Assembly: GCA_019359075.1 (NCBI GenBank)
Contig: JAHHIB010000008.1
Location: forward strand, 1-64,000
Direction: 5' to 3'
DNA: 64,000 nucleotides
Source: Kalymmatonema hyalinum WJT4-NPBG1
Lineage (GTDB): Bacteria; Cyanobacteriota; Cyanobacteriia; Cyanobacteriales; Nostocaceae
The position numbers were made by a program, and so were the translations under genes. The notes beneath the pieces are model-generated. The model was not told the origin of the DNA. It made no database searches and saw only the letters and a list, made by a program, of their open reading frames with translations. Below, piece by piece: positions 16,772-25,823 of this stretch; position 1 is the stretch's first letter; the number at the start of each line of letters is the position of its first letter.

Positions 16772-18430
16772 TCACTGATTAGTTTGATTCTTCGATGATT
16801 TAGTCGAACCATTCGAGTTATCACTTTGCGACTGATTTTTCAGCCAAGCGGTCAAAACTTCAGAAAGTTGAGACAAAGACTTTTCTAACGTGGGTGAAAG
16901 TTCCAAAGGAAGACTTCCTGACTGCAAATGGAGGGAGCGTTGCGGAAAGGGAATCTGAACATGACGATGCCGCAGAATTTCTTCAATTTGAAAGTAGAGG
17001 TCGCTCTTGATTTGAAACTGCTTGCGAGGTTGTGAGATCCAAACTAATAACTGAAAATTTAAAGAATCTTCATCAAAGGCTTTAAACCAAACTTTAGGTG
17101 CTGGTTTTTTTAAAACATCAGGATTATCTTTTGCCGCCTCTAGCAGGGCAGAACGCACGGTACTCAAACTTGAACCATAAGCTACACGCACGGGTAATAC
17201 TAGCCGAGACACAGGGCTACGATGGCTCCAATTCACCACCTCCTTATCTAATAAACGAGAATTTGGCACAATCACCGTTATGTCATCTAAAGTACGGATA
17301 TGAGTGCTGCGGGCAGTTAATCGCTCCACCGTTCCCATAAACTCCCCAATTTGCACAAAGTCCCCGATTTCGATAGAGCGCTCAAAGGTGATGACTAAAC
17401 CGCTCACCAATTCCTTGGCAATTCCCTGCAAGCCAAACCCAATTGCCACACCCAAAACACTCGCTACTATTGCCAGGGAACTGATGTCCAAGCCCCAAAC
17501 TTGCAACAGAACGACTGTACCAATAAATATTAAACTGTAGTTGATAATAACGGCTATGGATTCTTGAACACCTCGGCTAACACTAGTAATGCGTAGTAAG
17601 CGCGATCGCAATAAATTCGTAACTGCTCCTGCAACAGCCACTAATCCAAAAAATAGGGCAATTAGGATAATGATATTGATGACTGAATAAGACTTTTCCC
17701 CTAGAGAAATGACTGGTGATGTCAAACTCATCCAAAGAATATTAGCAATGCGCTGACTCCACTCCCGCGTTAACGGAAATAAGTCTGTAATGTAAATAAT
17801 CGTTCCTAACCATAATCCGGCACGCACTAAGGAGAGCGTCAATTGTAGAAATAATTCAATACCCTTAGGTTGAGCTCCTGTATCAGGGTCATTCGCTTCC
17901 CTAGGAACGAGTCTGCGTAGCCAAGAGCGCCAAATCCGAGCCAAAACTAGATGGAGAGCAACTGCACCCAACACGGATAAAACTGCAAATACTATCGCCC
18001 TCCACAGATAACCTAACCTTCGTTCTTCTTGACCTTGCGAAATAGCCTCAGTGATTTGTTGCACCCAGATTTGAGCCTGTTCCTGCTTTGTTCTACCAGG
18101 AGGAGTGTCTTGTTGGGTTACCGTTAGCAAGTGACGACCATTTACCTGAATCACGGGTAATTCATTACTTTCTACAATCTCCACCTTTGCTGGTTCAGTC
18201 GAGCGGATTGCTGCCTTTAAAATCAATTTGGCATCAGCCGCACGATTTTCAGCGCTAAATTGCCCAGATTCACTGACTTCAAATAGCCGACGACCATCCA
18301 GTGTAATCACAGATGTCGGTTGCCCTTGGGCTTGTACTGACATTTGACTCGTTGAAAACCATGTCAATACAACCATCAAAGCAATGGCAGAAATGATGAT
18401 AATAATGCGAAAGCGACGAAAGCGACTCAT
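16772..18430 (-). CDS. Large MscS-type channel with a periplasmic N-terminal domain
   Basis: ATG 18430 (GAGG 6 nt upstream) is chosen; an in-frame extension would overlap the upstream gene. The product has about 552 residues. A signal anchor (residues 1-40) is followed by a periplasmic domain of about 130 residues. Further membrane helices follow, then the MscS core (ASVLGVAIGFGLQGIAKELVSG, IEIGDFVQIGEFMGTVE) and a C-terminal Ser/Asn-rich tail. The layout resembles cyanobacterial MscS/YbdG-like channels with an extra domain. It lies 34 bp behind the small MscS gene and is probably co-transcribed with it. Confidence 0.87.
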   Translation of the reverse strand: MSRFRRFRIIIIISAIALMVVLTWFSTSQMSVQAQGQPTSVITLDGRRLFEVSESGQFSAENRAADAKLILKAAIRSTEPAKVEIVESNELPVIQVNGRHLLTVTQQDTPPGRTKQEQAQIWVQQITEAISQGQEERRLGYLWRAIVFAVLSVLGAVALHLVLARIWRSWLRRLVPREANDPDTGAQPKGIELFLQLTLSLVRAGLWLGTIIYITDLFPLTREWSQRIANILWMSLTSPVISLGEKSYSVINIIILIALFFGLVAVAGAVTNLLRSRLLRITSVSRGVQESIAVIINYSLIFIGTVVLLQVWGLDISSLAIVASVLGVAIGFGLQGIAKELVSGLVITFERSIEIGDFVQIGEFMGTVERLTARSTHIRTLDDITVIVPNSRLLDKEVVNWSHRSPVSRLVLPVRVAYGSSLSTVRSALLEAAKDNPDVLKKPAPKVWFKAFDEDSLNFQLLVWISQPRKQFQIKSDLYFQIEEILRHRHVQIPFPQRSLHLQSGSLPLELSPTLEKSLSQLSEVLTAWLKNQSQSDNSNGSTKSSKNQTNQ

Positions 18431-18464
18431 AAAAACCTCGCGGGAGTTTGGAAACCAAGTCTTC

Positions 18465-19484
18465 TTATTCCAATTTGCGAGCATTACCGTTACCTTCTGC
18501 TTTCGCATTGTCTCTCTGTGCTCGCATATCGGCAAGCTTCCTAAGAGCATCGCTGATTCTTACTGGTTTTGGCACTTCACCCGATCCTGCGGGCCATCCT
18601 TCACGCTGACGTGAGCGATTCCCATCTGTTTCTTCTGTCTGATCGTGGAACAAAATTTGTGTCGTTGGGAAGGGCAAGTCAATGCCGTTGGCTGTCAGCT
18701 TATTTTTGATAGCAGTCAGAACCTGATCCCGTGAGTCGAGACTATCTGCCCGTCGCGGGGGAGCAATCCACCACCGGGCACGGATATTGACTGTACTTTC
18801 AGCAAGTTCCATGACCAATACGTCAGGAGCGGGGTCTTTCAAGACCACATCTACACTATGCATTGCTTGGAGAATCAACTCCTTTGCCCGTTCAATATTG
18901 TCGCCGTAACCAATGCCAACATCATACTCCAAACGGCGGTTCTCAAAGGCAGTATTCACAGTGACCGAATTTGTAAATAGTTCCGCATTGGGAATTACGA
19001 TGCGGCGACCATCGTATGTTCTGATTGTTGTAGCACGTGTCTGAATGTTTTCTACCGTTCCCTCAAAGGTTTTAAAGACTATTTGGTCATCGATTTGGAA
19101 CGGTTCAGTTAAAAGAATCAGGATACCAGCCAAAAAGTTTTGCAAAATGTCACGGAAGGCAAAACCAATTGCTACACCACTGATACCTAAGAGTTGAACT
19201 AAATCTCCTGCTTGGAATGTTGGAAGGACAATCGATAAAGCTATAAATAAACCCAGTAAGATCATAGCCCCCTGCGCCAAACGTCCGAGAATCAGCCCCA
19301 GATTACGTGCATGGCGATACCTTCGAGTTAGGCGTCTGACAGCAAACCGAATTATCCTAGCTGCAAACCAAAATAACGCAAAGACGAGCAATGCCAATAC
19401 AATATTAGGCAGCATGATGATGAAACTATCAAGCATTTTCTGAAGTTTTACCCATGCTGCTGATATTGATTCCTGAAAATTCAT
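18465..19484 (-). CDS. MscS family small-conductance mechanosensitive channel (second copy)
   Basis: The 339-residue product is colinear with the copy at 1263-2276, with identical pore text (LLGISGVAIGFAFRDILQNF, EPFQIDDQIVF) and the same RSRQREGWPAG tail. The two are recent paralogs by eye. The start at 19484 has AAGGTG just upstream. Its partner downstream is a larger MscS protein, whereas the first copy is paired with DUF2254. Unlike the first copy, it has no acceptable island promoter motif upstream. Confidence 0.9.
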   Translation of the reverse strand: MNFQESISAAWVKLQKMLDSFIIMLPNIVLALLVFALFWFAARIIRFAVRRLTRRYRHARNLGLILGRLAQGAMILLGLFIALSIVLPTFQAGDLVQLLGISGVAIGFAFRDILQNFLAGILILLTEPFQIDDQIVFKTFEGTVENIQTRATTIRTYDGRRIVIPNAELFTNSVTVNTAFENRRLEYDVGIGYGDNIERAKELILQAMHSVDVVLKDPAPDVLVMELAESTVNIRARWWIAPPRRADSLDSRDQVLTAIKNKLTANGIDLPFPTTQILFHDQTEETDGNRSRQREGWPAGSGEVPKPVRISDALRKLADMRAQRDNAKAEGNGNARKLE

Positions 19485-19798
19485 TACACCTTTTTCCTAT
19501 GGAGATGGTGCTTATATTAATAGAAAATTTAAAAAAATTTTTCTGCCTAAGGTCAGTCATATATTGCAGCAATACATAATTTTTTCTAACGCAGTATAAC
19601 TTTTATCCAGTTTGTTATGACATGATCTGCTTTGGCTCTTGTGAAGAAAATTCAATCATTTTAATCTTCTAACTATGGGTAGATGAATAAACTTTAAAAA
19701 CATGAATAAATACCCAGAAAACAACAAGAGTTTTTGAGGGAATCCATAGAGGGGTTGCAACATAATTCCTCAATTTTCGTCTACAGCCTTTTTCGTGA
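19485..19798. other. Divergent intergenic region, nothing clear
   Basis: About 314 bp of AT-rich sequence between the divergent MscS and DUF389 genes. A half-match to the island motif near 19641 fails at the first repeat and the hexamer. No hairpin terminator or repeat stands out. Confidence 0.4.
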
Positions 19799-20833
19799 AT
19801 GAGGGATAGTATTTTGCGAAACATCAATAATATTCGCCATCGTTTCAATAATTTAAAAAACAAAAGAGTCGCGCCGCATGAAATAGAGGAAATACGAAGC
19901 GGACTCTTAGAAGAATCAACTATAGATATAAATTATCTCGTGTTGATTTTAGGCTCCTGTGTCATTGCCACCTTAGGATTACTTTCTAATAGTGCCGCTG
20001 TCATTATCGGTGCTATGATAATTGCTCCTTTGATGTTACCAATTCGAGGGTTAGCATTTGGAGCTTTAGAAGGCGATGTTGTCCTTTTTCGTAAAGCTTT
20101 CACTGCAATTGTAGTAGGAACAGCGTTGGCAATCACTTTAGCTTTGTTAGTTGGTTATTTTGTAGGGCTTCCAGAATTTGGCAGCGAAATTATTAGCCGT
20201 TCTAAACCTAATTTACTAGACTTAGGAATTGCAGTGGCAGCTGGAGGAATTAGTGGTTTTGCTAAAGTTAAGCCAAAAATTTCTGGTTCTCTGGCTGGTA
20301 CTGCCATTGCTGTTGCTCTTATGCCACCGATATGTGTTGTGGGTTTGGGTTTCTCACAAACAAATTGGTCGCTTAGTATCGGTGCAGCCCTACTTTATCT
20401 AACCAATCTGCTGGGAATTACTCTTTCTTGCATGTTGACTTTTTTGGTCACTGGTTATACTCCATTGAAACGTGCGCGTAAAGTCCTTGGGTGGACACTA
20501 GCTTTTACAGCAATACTCGTCATTCCTTTAAGCGTGAGCTTTTTTCAGTTGGTTAGGCAAGCCAGGCTTGAAGCCAGTCTAAAAAGAGCTCTAGTGAATC
20601 GAACTATTACCTTTCAACGAGTGACATTACTAGATAGTGATGTGAATTGGTTAACCAATCCGCCGGAAGTTCGTTTGAATGTTCGCACTAAGGAACCTGT
20701 AACACCCAGACAAGTGATGCTTTTAGAAGAATTTTTAAAAAAAGAAATGGATCAGCCGTTCACTTTGATTTTTGAAGTTGGTCAAATAGAGGAAGTTAGG
20801 CGCAGAACCCCGGATAATTTTAAATTGAAATAG
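19799..20833 (+). CDS. DUF389 family membrane protein (second copy)
   Basis: The 344-residue product has a short N-terminal cytoplasmic region, then the DUF389 membrane core (IIGAMIIAPLMLPIRGLA, GISGFAKVKPKISGSLAG, ALMPPICVVGLGF) and a C-terminal soluble domain. It lacks the N-terminal regulatory-type domain of the paralog at 3346-4632. Function unknown. No ribosome-binding site is evident at the chosen ATG, so the start is uncertain. It diverges from the MscS operon, echoing the MscS/DUF389 neighbourhood at 1-5 kb. Confidence 0.78.
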   Translation: MRDSILRNINNIRHRFNNLKNKRVAPHEIEEIRSGLLEESTIDINYLVLILGSCVIATLGLLSNSAAVIIGAMIIAPLMLPIRGLAFGALEGDVVLFRKAFTAIVVGTALAITLALLVGYFVGLPEFGSEIISRSKPNLLDLGIAVAAGGISGFAKVKPKISGSLAGTAIAVALMPPICVVGLGFSQTNWSLSIGAALLYLTNLLGITLSCMLTFLVTGYTPLKRARKVLGWTLAFTAILVIPLSVSFFQLVRQARLEASLKRALVNRTITFQRVTLLDSDVNWLTNPPEVRLNVRTKEPVTPRQVMLLEEFLKKEMDQPFTLIFEVGQIEEVRRRTPDNFKLK

Positions 20834-20989
20834 ATGTCTGAAGCCAGTTGACACTCAGCCATTCTTAACTATAGTAGGTTGTGTAAAGGGTTTCTTAATC
20901 CAATCTTCTATAAAATATGTTTACTTTTAATTATGAAAAATATTTTTATGAAGACATTCACTTTTTGTTAAGTTTTATCAGAAATCTGG

Positions 20990-22272
20990 GTTTAAAACCC
21001 CGTCCTTCTAGGACGGCTTTACATTCTTGATATTTTAGCTTACCATACTATTAGTAGTTTGGTAAGTACAGTGTTAAAAGCCTACAAGTACAGAATCTAT
21101 CCGACTAGTGAGCAATCAATATTGCTTGCCAAGTCGTTTGGGTCTGTACGCTGGTTTTACAACTATGCTCTTAACCTAACTAGTGAAACTTACAAAGCAA
21201 CTGGCAAAGGGTTAAGTCGTAACGACATCATTAACCTGTTACCCTCCTTAAAGAAGGAGTATGAGTGGTTAACAGAACCACCATCACAGTGCTTGCAACA
21301 AGTTGCGTTAGACCTGTCCAGTGCGTTTTTGAACTTTTTTGAGAAGCGTGCTAAATACCCAAACTTTAAGAAAAAGGGACAAAAGCAATCTATTCGCTTT
21401 CCCCAAGGAATAAAACTAGATGGCAGTGATCTGAATCTTCCTAAGTTAGGTAAGGTTTACTGTAAAGTGTCTCGTTTGCCGTCCGGTAAACTTAAATCTG
21501 TTACAGTCTCACTTACTTCATCCGGTGAATACTATGCTGCCTGTCTGTATGATGATGGCAAGGGTGTTCCTGCTTCATCAACAGACGGAAAATCCCTTGG
21601 GATAGATATGGGAATAACCCATTACGCTATTACCTCTGATGGTACTAAGCATGGCAATCCCAAGTATTACCGCAAATATGAGACGAGACTAGCCAAAAAG
21701 CAAAAGCTACTTAGCCGTAAGCAGAAAGGATCTAACAACCGTAATAAAGCTCGCATTAAAGTTGCTAAGGTTCACAATAAGATTACTCGATGTCGTGAAG
21801 ATTTTCTACACAAACTAAGTCGTAAATTAGTTGACAAAAACCAAGTCATAGTTGTAGAAAACCTAGCAGTTAAGAATATGGTCAAGAACCACAAGCTAGC
21901 AAAATCAATCAGTGATGCTGGGTGGGGTCAATTCTGCACCATGTTGAAGTACAAGGCAGAATGGGAAGGAAAAACCTACATTGAAGTAGATAGATTCTTT
22001 CCCAGTTCAAAGACCTGTAGTAACTGCCTACATCAAGTAGATAATCTAGGCTTAGATATTCGTAGCTGGCAATGTCCTAAATGTCAGATATTACACGACA
22101 GGGATATCAATGCAGCCATGAATATTAGAGATGAAGGTTTACGACTTTTGGCGGGAGGGCATCTCGCGACTGCTTCTGGACAACGTGTAAGACCATCTAA
22201 AGGCACTGCTTTTAGAGGCAATGTTGGATGAAGGAAGAATCCTCAAAGGCTTTAGCCCGAGGAGTTGTCAAT
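20990..22272 (+). mobile_element. IS200/IS605-group element carrying only tnpB (IS1341 type)
   Basis: Bounded on the left by a hairpin (CCGTCCTTCTAGGACGG, about 21000-21016) and on the right by the AATCC...CTTTAG-CCCGAGGAG-TTGTCAA segment (22240-22272). No tnpA lies inside, so mobility would need a transposase in trans. The right-end text is shared with the remnant at 52008, indicating the same element family. The left boundary is approximate. Confidence 0.65.
21071..22231 (+). CDS. tnpB: TnpB RNA-guided nuclease of an IS605-type element
   Basis: GTG 21071 gives the usual start LKAYKYRIYPT; an in-frame TTG 12 nt earlier is possible. The product has about 386 residues. The RuvC-like catalytic motifs are all present: LGIDMGIT (Asp), VVENLAV (Glu) and HDRDINAAMNI (Asp). 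The zinc ribbon CSNC...CPKC lies between the last two. TnpB nucleases use an RNA from the 3' end of the element (omegaRNA) to cut DNA and keep the element in place. The gene looks intact. The region after the stop (22232-22272) would hold the scaffold/right end. Confidence 0.9.
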   Translation: MLKAYKYRIYPTSEQSILLAKSFGSVRWFYNYALNLTSETYKATGKGLSRNDIINLLPSLKKEYEWLTEPPSQCLQQVALDLSSAFLNFFEKRAKYPNFKKKGQKQSIRFPQGIKLDGSDLNLPKLGKVYCKVSRLPSGKLKSVTVSLTSSGEYYAACLYDDGKGVPASSTDGKSLGIDMGITHYAITSDGTKHGNPKYYRKYETRLAKKQKLLSRKQKGSNNRNKARIKVAKVHNKITRCREDFLHKLSRKLVDKNQVIVVENLAVKNMVKNHKLAKSISDAGWGQFCTMLKYKAEWEGKTYIEVDRFFPSSKTCSNCLHQVDNLGLDIRSWQCPKCQILHDRDINAAMNIRDEGLRLLAGGHLATASGQRVRPSKGTAFRGNVG

Positions 22273-22437
22273 TTTCATTTTAAAGGCTTGATTTAGAAGC
22301 GGGCGATCGCCCTATGTCCTATGGCTGCGGCACGTCTGCGGCGTAAGTCCTGCGGACAGGCACTCAAAGGCACGTAGTGTGCCCGCCTTCCCCGCCTTCG
22401 GCGATGCTCCCAAAGGGAGCCGCCCCTTGGGCGATCG

Positions 22438-22505
22438 CACCCGATGGTTTGCTATTGTTTAGAGACGAAACCAACGGCGTAATTTACCGAGTGCCATATA
22501 AGTGT
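22438..22505 (+). pseudogene. Possible C-terminal scrap of a PQQ-type sugar dehydrogenase
   Basis: The frame reads APDGLLLFRDETNGVIYRVPY, which resembles the last blade of sorbosone/PQQ glucose dehydrogenases (APDGSLLISDD...IYR pattern). It is only about 22 residues long and lies in a repeat-rich spacer, so chance similarity cannot be excluded. Confidence 0.35.
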
Positions 22506-22602
22506 CATATACCGATGAAAGTAAGTAGCATAAAACGCGGCGGAAACCATGATACGTATCTGACGTGCAGAGGTTGAGATATCCCCCGTGTCCTCGTTGC
22601 TG

Positions 22603-22633
22603 TCACTTTCTATTCACATTTATCGTCGATACT
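22603..22633 (+). promoter_or_regulatory. Island promoter motif, copy 6
   Basis: CTG plus TCAC, 7 nt (TTTCTAT), TCAC, 10 nt, then GATACT. It is a near-consensus copy. It faces the holin-IV-type gene (start 22768) and probably drives that gene, the SOD and the flavocytochrome. Confidence 0.85.
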
Positions 22634-22767
22634 CGAAATAGAAAACAATTGGTCACTCTTTGAGAGTCAAAAGTCTAGAGTGATTAAAGTTAGCTCTAGG
22701 CTCTTGACTCTTTATTACCTTCAATGATGTACACACAAAAGCTTATTGCCAATAGGGAGTTTTTATT

Positions 22768-23118
22768 ATGGCTGGGCTGATTTGGACTTGGTTAGTCACC
22801 GCTGTCAGTTTTTTGATTATTGCTAGATTGCCAATTGGAGTACAAATTGACGGTTTTGGCAAAGCATTGATTTCTGCTGCAGTTTTTGGAATTTTGAATG
22901 CTATTCTGCTTCCCATTTTGACCTTTTTTACCTTTCCCTTTATTATCGTTACCTTGGGTTTATTCTTCTTTATTTTGAATCCAATTATCTTTGCTTTAGC
23001 TGCGTATTTAGTACCAGGTTTTAGCTTAAGGTGGGGGATTTGGAGCGCTCTAATTGGTTCAATTGCTTTGGCAATTATTAACTCTATCCTCTTGAGACTT
23101 GTGGCACCAATTGCTTAA
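22768..23118 (+). CDS. Phage holin superfamily IV-type membrane protein (PF04020-like)
   Basis: The 116-residue product has four membrane helices and the family landmarks FGILNAILLPILTFFTFPF, TLGLFFFILNPIIF and YLVPGF. Chromosomal members are called phage holin family proteins but have no proven lytic role. A paralog of 117 residues is at 44012-44365 and also has the island promoter, so the pair looks like stress membrane proteins. A GGGAG (22756-22760) sits about 7 nt before the ATG. Confidence 0.85.
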   Translation: MAGLIWTWLVTAVSFLIIARLPIGVQIDGFGKALISAAVFGILNAILLPILTFFTFPFIIVTLGLFFFILNPIIFALAAYLVPGFSLRWGIWSALIGSIALAIINSILLRLVAPIA

Positions 23119-23205
23119 TCAACAAAGAACAGAGAAGCATTCCTGGATGCCTAATGATAAAAACCATAAGATTTGTAGACAATATTCCCTTGGAAGTTAG
23201 AGTTC

Positions 23206-24024
23206 ATGATAAAATTTTTGCGACAACGAATCAGCTATTTACTAATGGGAACTGCTCTGTTTATCCTGTTAGCTTCTTGTCAACCAACACCAGTAGCAGA
23301 GTCACCATCTCCCGCAGAGACTGCCACTGCGACACCTGTAGTAACACAAACCCCCGCTACTTCTTCCCCCGTAGCCTATCCTGACAAGGACTTGAGTGCT
23401 TCCCCCGCACAGCTACCACCATTGCCATATGACTATGGCGCACTAGGAAAAGCTATTGATGCAGAGACAATGAAACTGCATCATGACAGGCATCATGCAG
23501 CATATGTCAACAACCTCAACGAGGCTTTGAAAGAGCATCCTGACTTGCAGAACAGAAGCATTGAAGCTTTGCTGCGCGACTTGAACAGCGTACCTGAAGA
23601 CATTCGGACAACGGTACGCAACAACGGTGGCGGGCACCTCAACCACACCATTTTCTGGCAAATTATGAGTCCTCAGGGTGGCGGACAACCAACGGGGACG
23701 ATCGCCACAGAAATCAATCAGACCTTCGGTAGTTTTGATGCATTTAGAAAACAGTTTAACGAAGCAGGAGGAGACCGTTTTGGTAGTGGTTGGGTTTGGT
23801 TAGTACGTAACCCCCAAGGACAACTGCAAATCACAACGACACCAAATCAAGACAGCCCAATTATGGAAGGTTTGTATCCAATTATGGGTAATGACGTGTG
23901 GGAACACGCATATTACCTTAGATACCAGAACCGCCGTGCTGAGTATTTAGAGAATTGGTGGAATGTTGTCAACTGGTCGGAAGTCAACAGGCGAGCGCAA
24001 GTTTCATCACAACGGCAAAGTTAG
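23206..24024 (+). CDS. Exported Mn/Fe superoxide dismutase lipoprotein
   Basis: The 272-residue product has a lipoprotein signal (hydrophobic stretch then LASC at about 21-24) and a Pro/Thr-rich linker to about residue 65. The full SOD fold follows: [23 protein letters not shown] and the DVWEHAYY signature, with all metal ligands (His, His, Asp, His) visible. The GGGHLNH and DVWEHAYY text leans to Mn. It would detoxify superoxide in the periplasm or outer envelope. Its TAG stop lies in GTTAGGAGGT, so the next gene's ribosome-binding site overlaps it. Confidence 0.9.
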   Translation: MIKFLRQRISYLLMGTALFILLASCQPTPVAESPSPAETATATPVVTQTPATSSPVAYPDKDLSASPAQLPPLPYDYGALGKAIDAETMKLHHDRHHAAYVNNLNEALKEHPDLQNRSIEALLRDLNSVPEDIRTTVRNNGGGHLNHTIFWQIMSPQGGGQPTGTIATEINQTFGSFDAFRKQFNEAGGDRFGSGWVWLVRNPQGQLQITTTPNQDSPIMEGLYPIMGNDVWEHAYYLRYQNRRAEYLENWWNVVNWSEVNRRAQVSSQRQS

Positions 24025-24037
24025 GAGGTACCCGCCA

Positions 24038-25381
24038 GTGAGAAGTTTGTTGATGAAAAATCCTGTGGTCATAGGGGTATCTTGGATAGGGGCGTATCTT
24101 GTCATTATCCTTTTCCCCCTACTGATTCTGCTTTTCTACCCTCCCACACCGAATGAACAACGAAGCTTTTGGCTAGAATTTTCCGTCGCCCTTGGGTTCA
24201 TCGGTCTGGCAATGATGGCAATGCAGTTTGCCTTAACTGCTCGCATCAACCGTGTAGAAGCCTCATACGGAATTGACCTAATTCTTCAGTTTCACCGCTA
24301 CACTTCGATAGTGGCATTCTTCTTCATCATTGCCCACCCGGTAATTTTGTTTATCGATAACCCAGAAACGCTGCAACTATTAAATTTCTTACAAGCGCCG
24401 TGGAGAGCCAGGGCAGCAGTTATAGCAACTTTGGCGCTGATGTTGTTAATTATTACCTCCATTTGGCGCAAACGCCTCAATATTCCCTACGAGCCTTGGC
24501 GCACCGCTCATGGTATCTTTGCAGTGATTGCAGTTGGCTTTGGTTTGGGGCATGCCTTGGGTGTAAGTAACTACCTGGGACTGTTTTGGAAAGGAGTGAT
24601 ATGGACTGGAATTGCAGTAGCTGCATTGTGGTTGCTGATTTATGTCCGCCTCATTAAGCCCTGGTTCATGTTGAAAAAACCTTATTTGGTGGAAACAGTC
24701 GTTCAAGAGCGAGGAGATGTCTGGAATTTGGTTTTGCGTCCCAGAGGTCATGAAGGAATGCGTTTCCAGCCCGGTCAATTTGCTTGGATCACTTTGCAAA
24801 TCTCGCCGTTCCGAATGCGAGAACACCCCTTTTCTATAGCTTCGAGTGCTGAACATCCCGAGAGTATCGAGTTTGGCATTAAAGCTGTGGGAGATTTCAC
24901 AAACACAATCAAAGATGTCAAGCCCGGCACCAAAGCTTACCTCGACGGTCCTTATGGAGTTTTTACCACAGACCGCTATGAAAATACGGCGGGATTTGTC
25001 TTCATTGCTGGAGGTATCGGCATTACACCGATTTTGAGTATGGTCGTTACCTTAGCTGAACGCAACGACGAACGCCCCCTATTGTTGATTTATGCAAGTA
25101 AAACTTGGGAAGATGTAACCTATCGCGAACAACTCGAAGCCCTCAAGGACAAATTAGACCTGACAATTGTCCACGTTCTTAGAAAACCACCAGAAGATTG
25201 GTCAGGGGAGACAGGGTACGTCGATAAGGAACTACTGCAACGGTATATCCCCAAGCGTCCTGCAACCCGTAATTATTTTATATGTGCTGCACCTAAAATG
25301 ATGGATGCCGTAGAGGTTGCTTTGCACGAGTTGGGCGCGCCTGTGACCAACGTTCATATGGAACACTACAACCTTGTTTAA
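24038..25381 (+). CDS. Ferric reductase/NOX-like membrane flavocytochrome
   Basis: GTG 24038 is chosen because AGGAGG (24023-24028) lies 9 nt before it. The product has about 447 residues. Six helices carry histidines in QFHRY, IAHPV, TAHGI and LGHAL, suited to two b hemes. A ferredoxin-reductase module follows: FAD site QPGQF and REHPFSIAS, NAD(P)-binding GGIGITPILS, and a C-terminal ICAAPKMM. Proteins of this kind move electrons from NAD(P)H across the membrane to ferric iron or oxygen. Coupling to an exported SOD suggests linked superoxide or iron redox chemistry outside the membrane. Confidence 0.87.
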   Translation: MRSLLMKNPVVIGVSWIGAYLVIILFPLLILLFYPPTPNEQRSFWLEFSVALGFIGLAMMAMQFALTARINRVEASYGIDLILQFHRYTSIVAFFFIIAHPVILFIDNPETLQLLNFLQAPWRARAAVIATLALMLLIITSIWRKRLNIPYEPWRTAHGIFAVIAVGFGLGHALGVSNYLGLFWKGVIWTGIAVAALWLLIYVRLIKPWFMLKKPYLVETVVQERGDVWNLVLRPRGHEGMRFQPGQFAWITLQISPFRMREHPFSIASSAEHPESIEFGIKAVGDFTNTIKDVKPGTKAYLDGPYGVFTTDRYENTAGFVFIAGGIGITPILSMVVTLAERNDERPLLLIYASKTWEDVTYREQLEALKDKLDLTIVHVLRKPPEDWSGETGYVDKELLQRYIPKRPATRNYFICAAPKMMDAVEVALHELGAPVTNVHMEHYNLV

Positions 25382-25473
25382 CTTAATTTATGCGTTTGTG
25401 CCGCATTGCTAAATTTGCCTTGGTAGTCGTTGCTTCTTAAAAAAAACAGTTTATCCTATTAGGATATTGTTAT

Positions 25474-25620
25474 ATGCGATACAGCATCATGCTTCAACTT
25501 GTGGCAATCATCACCTTAATTTTTCTTGGTAACGCCGCACTCTTTGCCTGGTTGCAATACCGTCCTGCTCCCAATGAAAACAATCCACAAAGCAGTATAT
25601 CATATATCTCTATTTGTTGA
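25474..25620 (+). CDS. Small single-span membrane protein
   Basis: A 48-residue ORF starts at ATG 25474, with AGGA about 10 nt upstream. It has one strong hydrophobic helix (MLQLVAIITLIFLGNAALFAW) and a polar tail. It follows the flavocytochrome gene by 92 bp and could be a small subunit of it. No family recognised. The remaining spacer to the invertase gene (25621-25823) shows only an imperfect inverted repeat around GTGCGTTAGGTGC and no promoter motif. Confidence 0.5.
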   Translation: MRYSIMLQLVAIITLIFLGNAALFAWLQYRPAPNENNPQSSISYISIC

Positions 25621-25823
25621 TTTTTTATAGCGATTAATTATTCCCTTTAGACTAAAAGATTACCTCTGTGTGAAGGTGCGTTAGGTGCATCCTACCGCAC
25701 CATAATTCGTAAGTGCTATTTGTTAGTTATATAAGTAGGGCGCGTTAGCTGACTAACAGATGAAAGCTTTGCGGCTTCGTGCTAACACACCCTATAAAGT
25801 AGGTTTGATAAGGTGCATAGTTA

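Larger units (their letters stand above)
22232..22767. other. Intergenic region: GC-rich HIP1 block and motif copy 6
   Basis: After the IS end comes a GC-rich block (22300-22440) with GCGATCGC at both ends and several GGC/GCC inverted repeats of the kind scattered through cyanobacterial genomes. A short protein-like fragment follows at 22438-22505, and the island promoter at 22603-22633. Confidence 0.5.

Noticed and set aside
18431-18550. Forty extra residues on the large MscS protein
   Set aside because: They overlap the upstream gene in another frame and lack a ribosome-binding site.
19625-19655. Possible thirteenth promoter-box copy before the second MscS gene
   Set aside because: Only one TCAC is present; the partner repeat reads TTGA and the hexamer GCAGAT does not fit.
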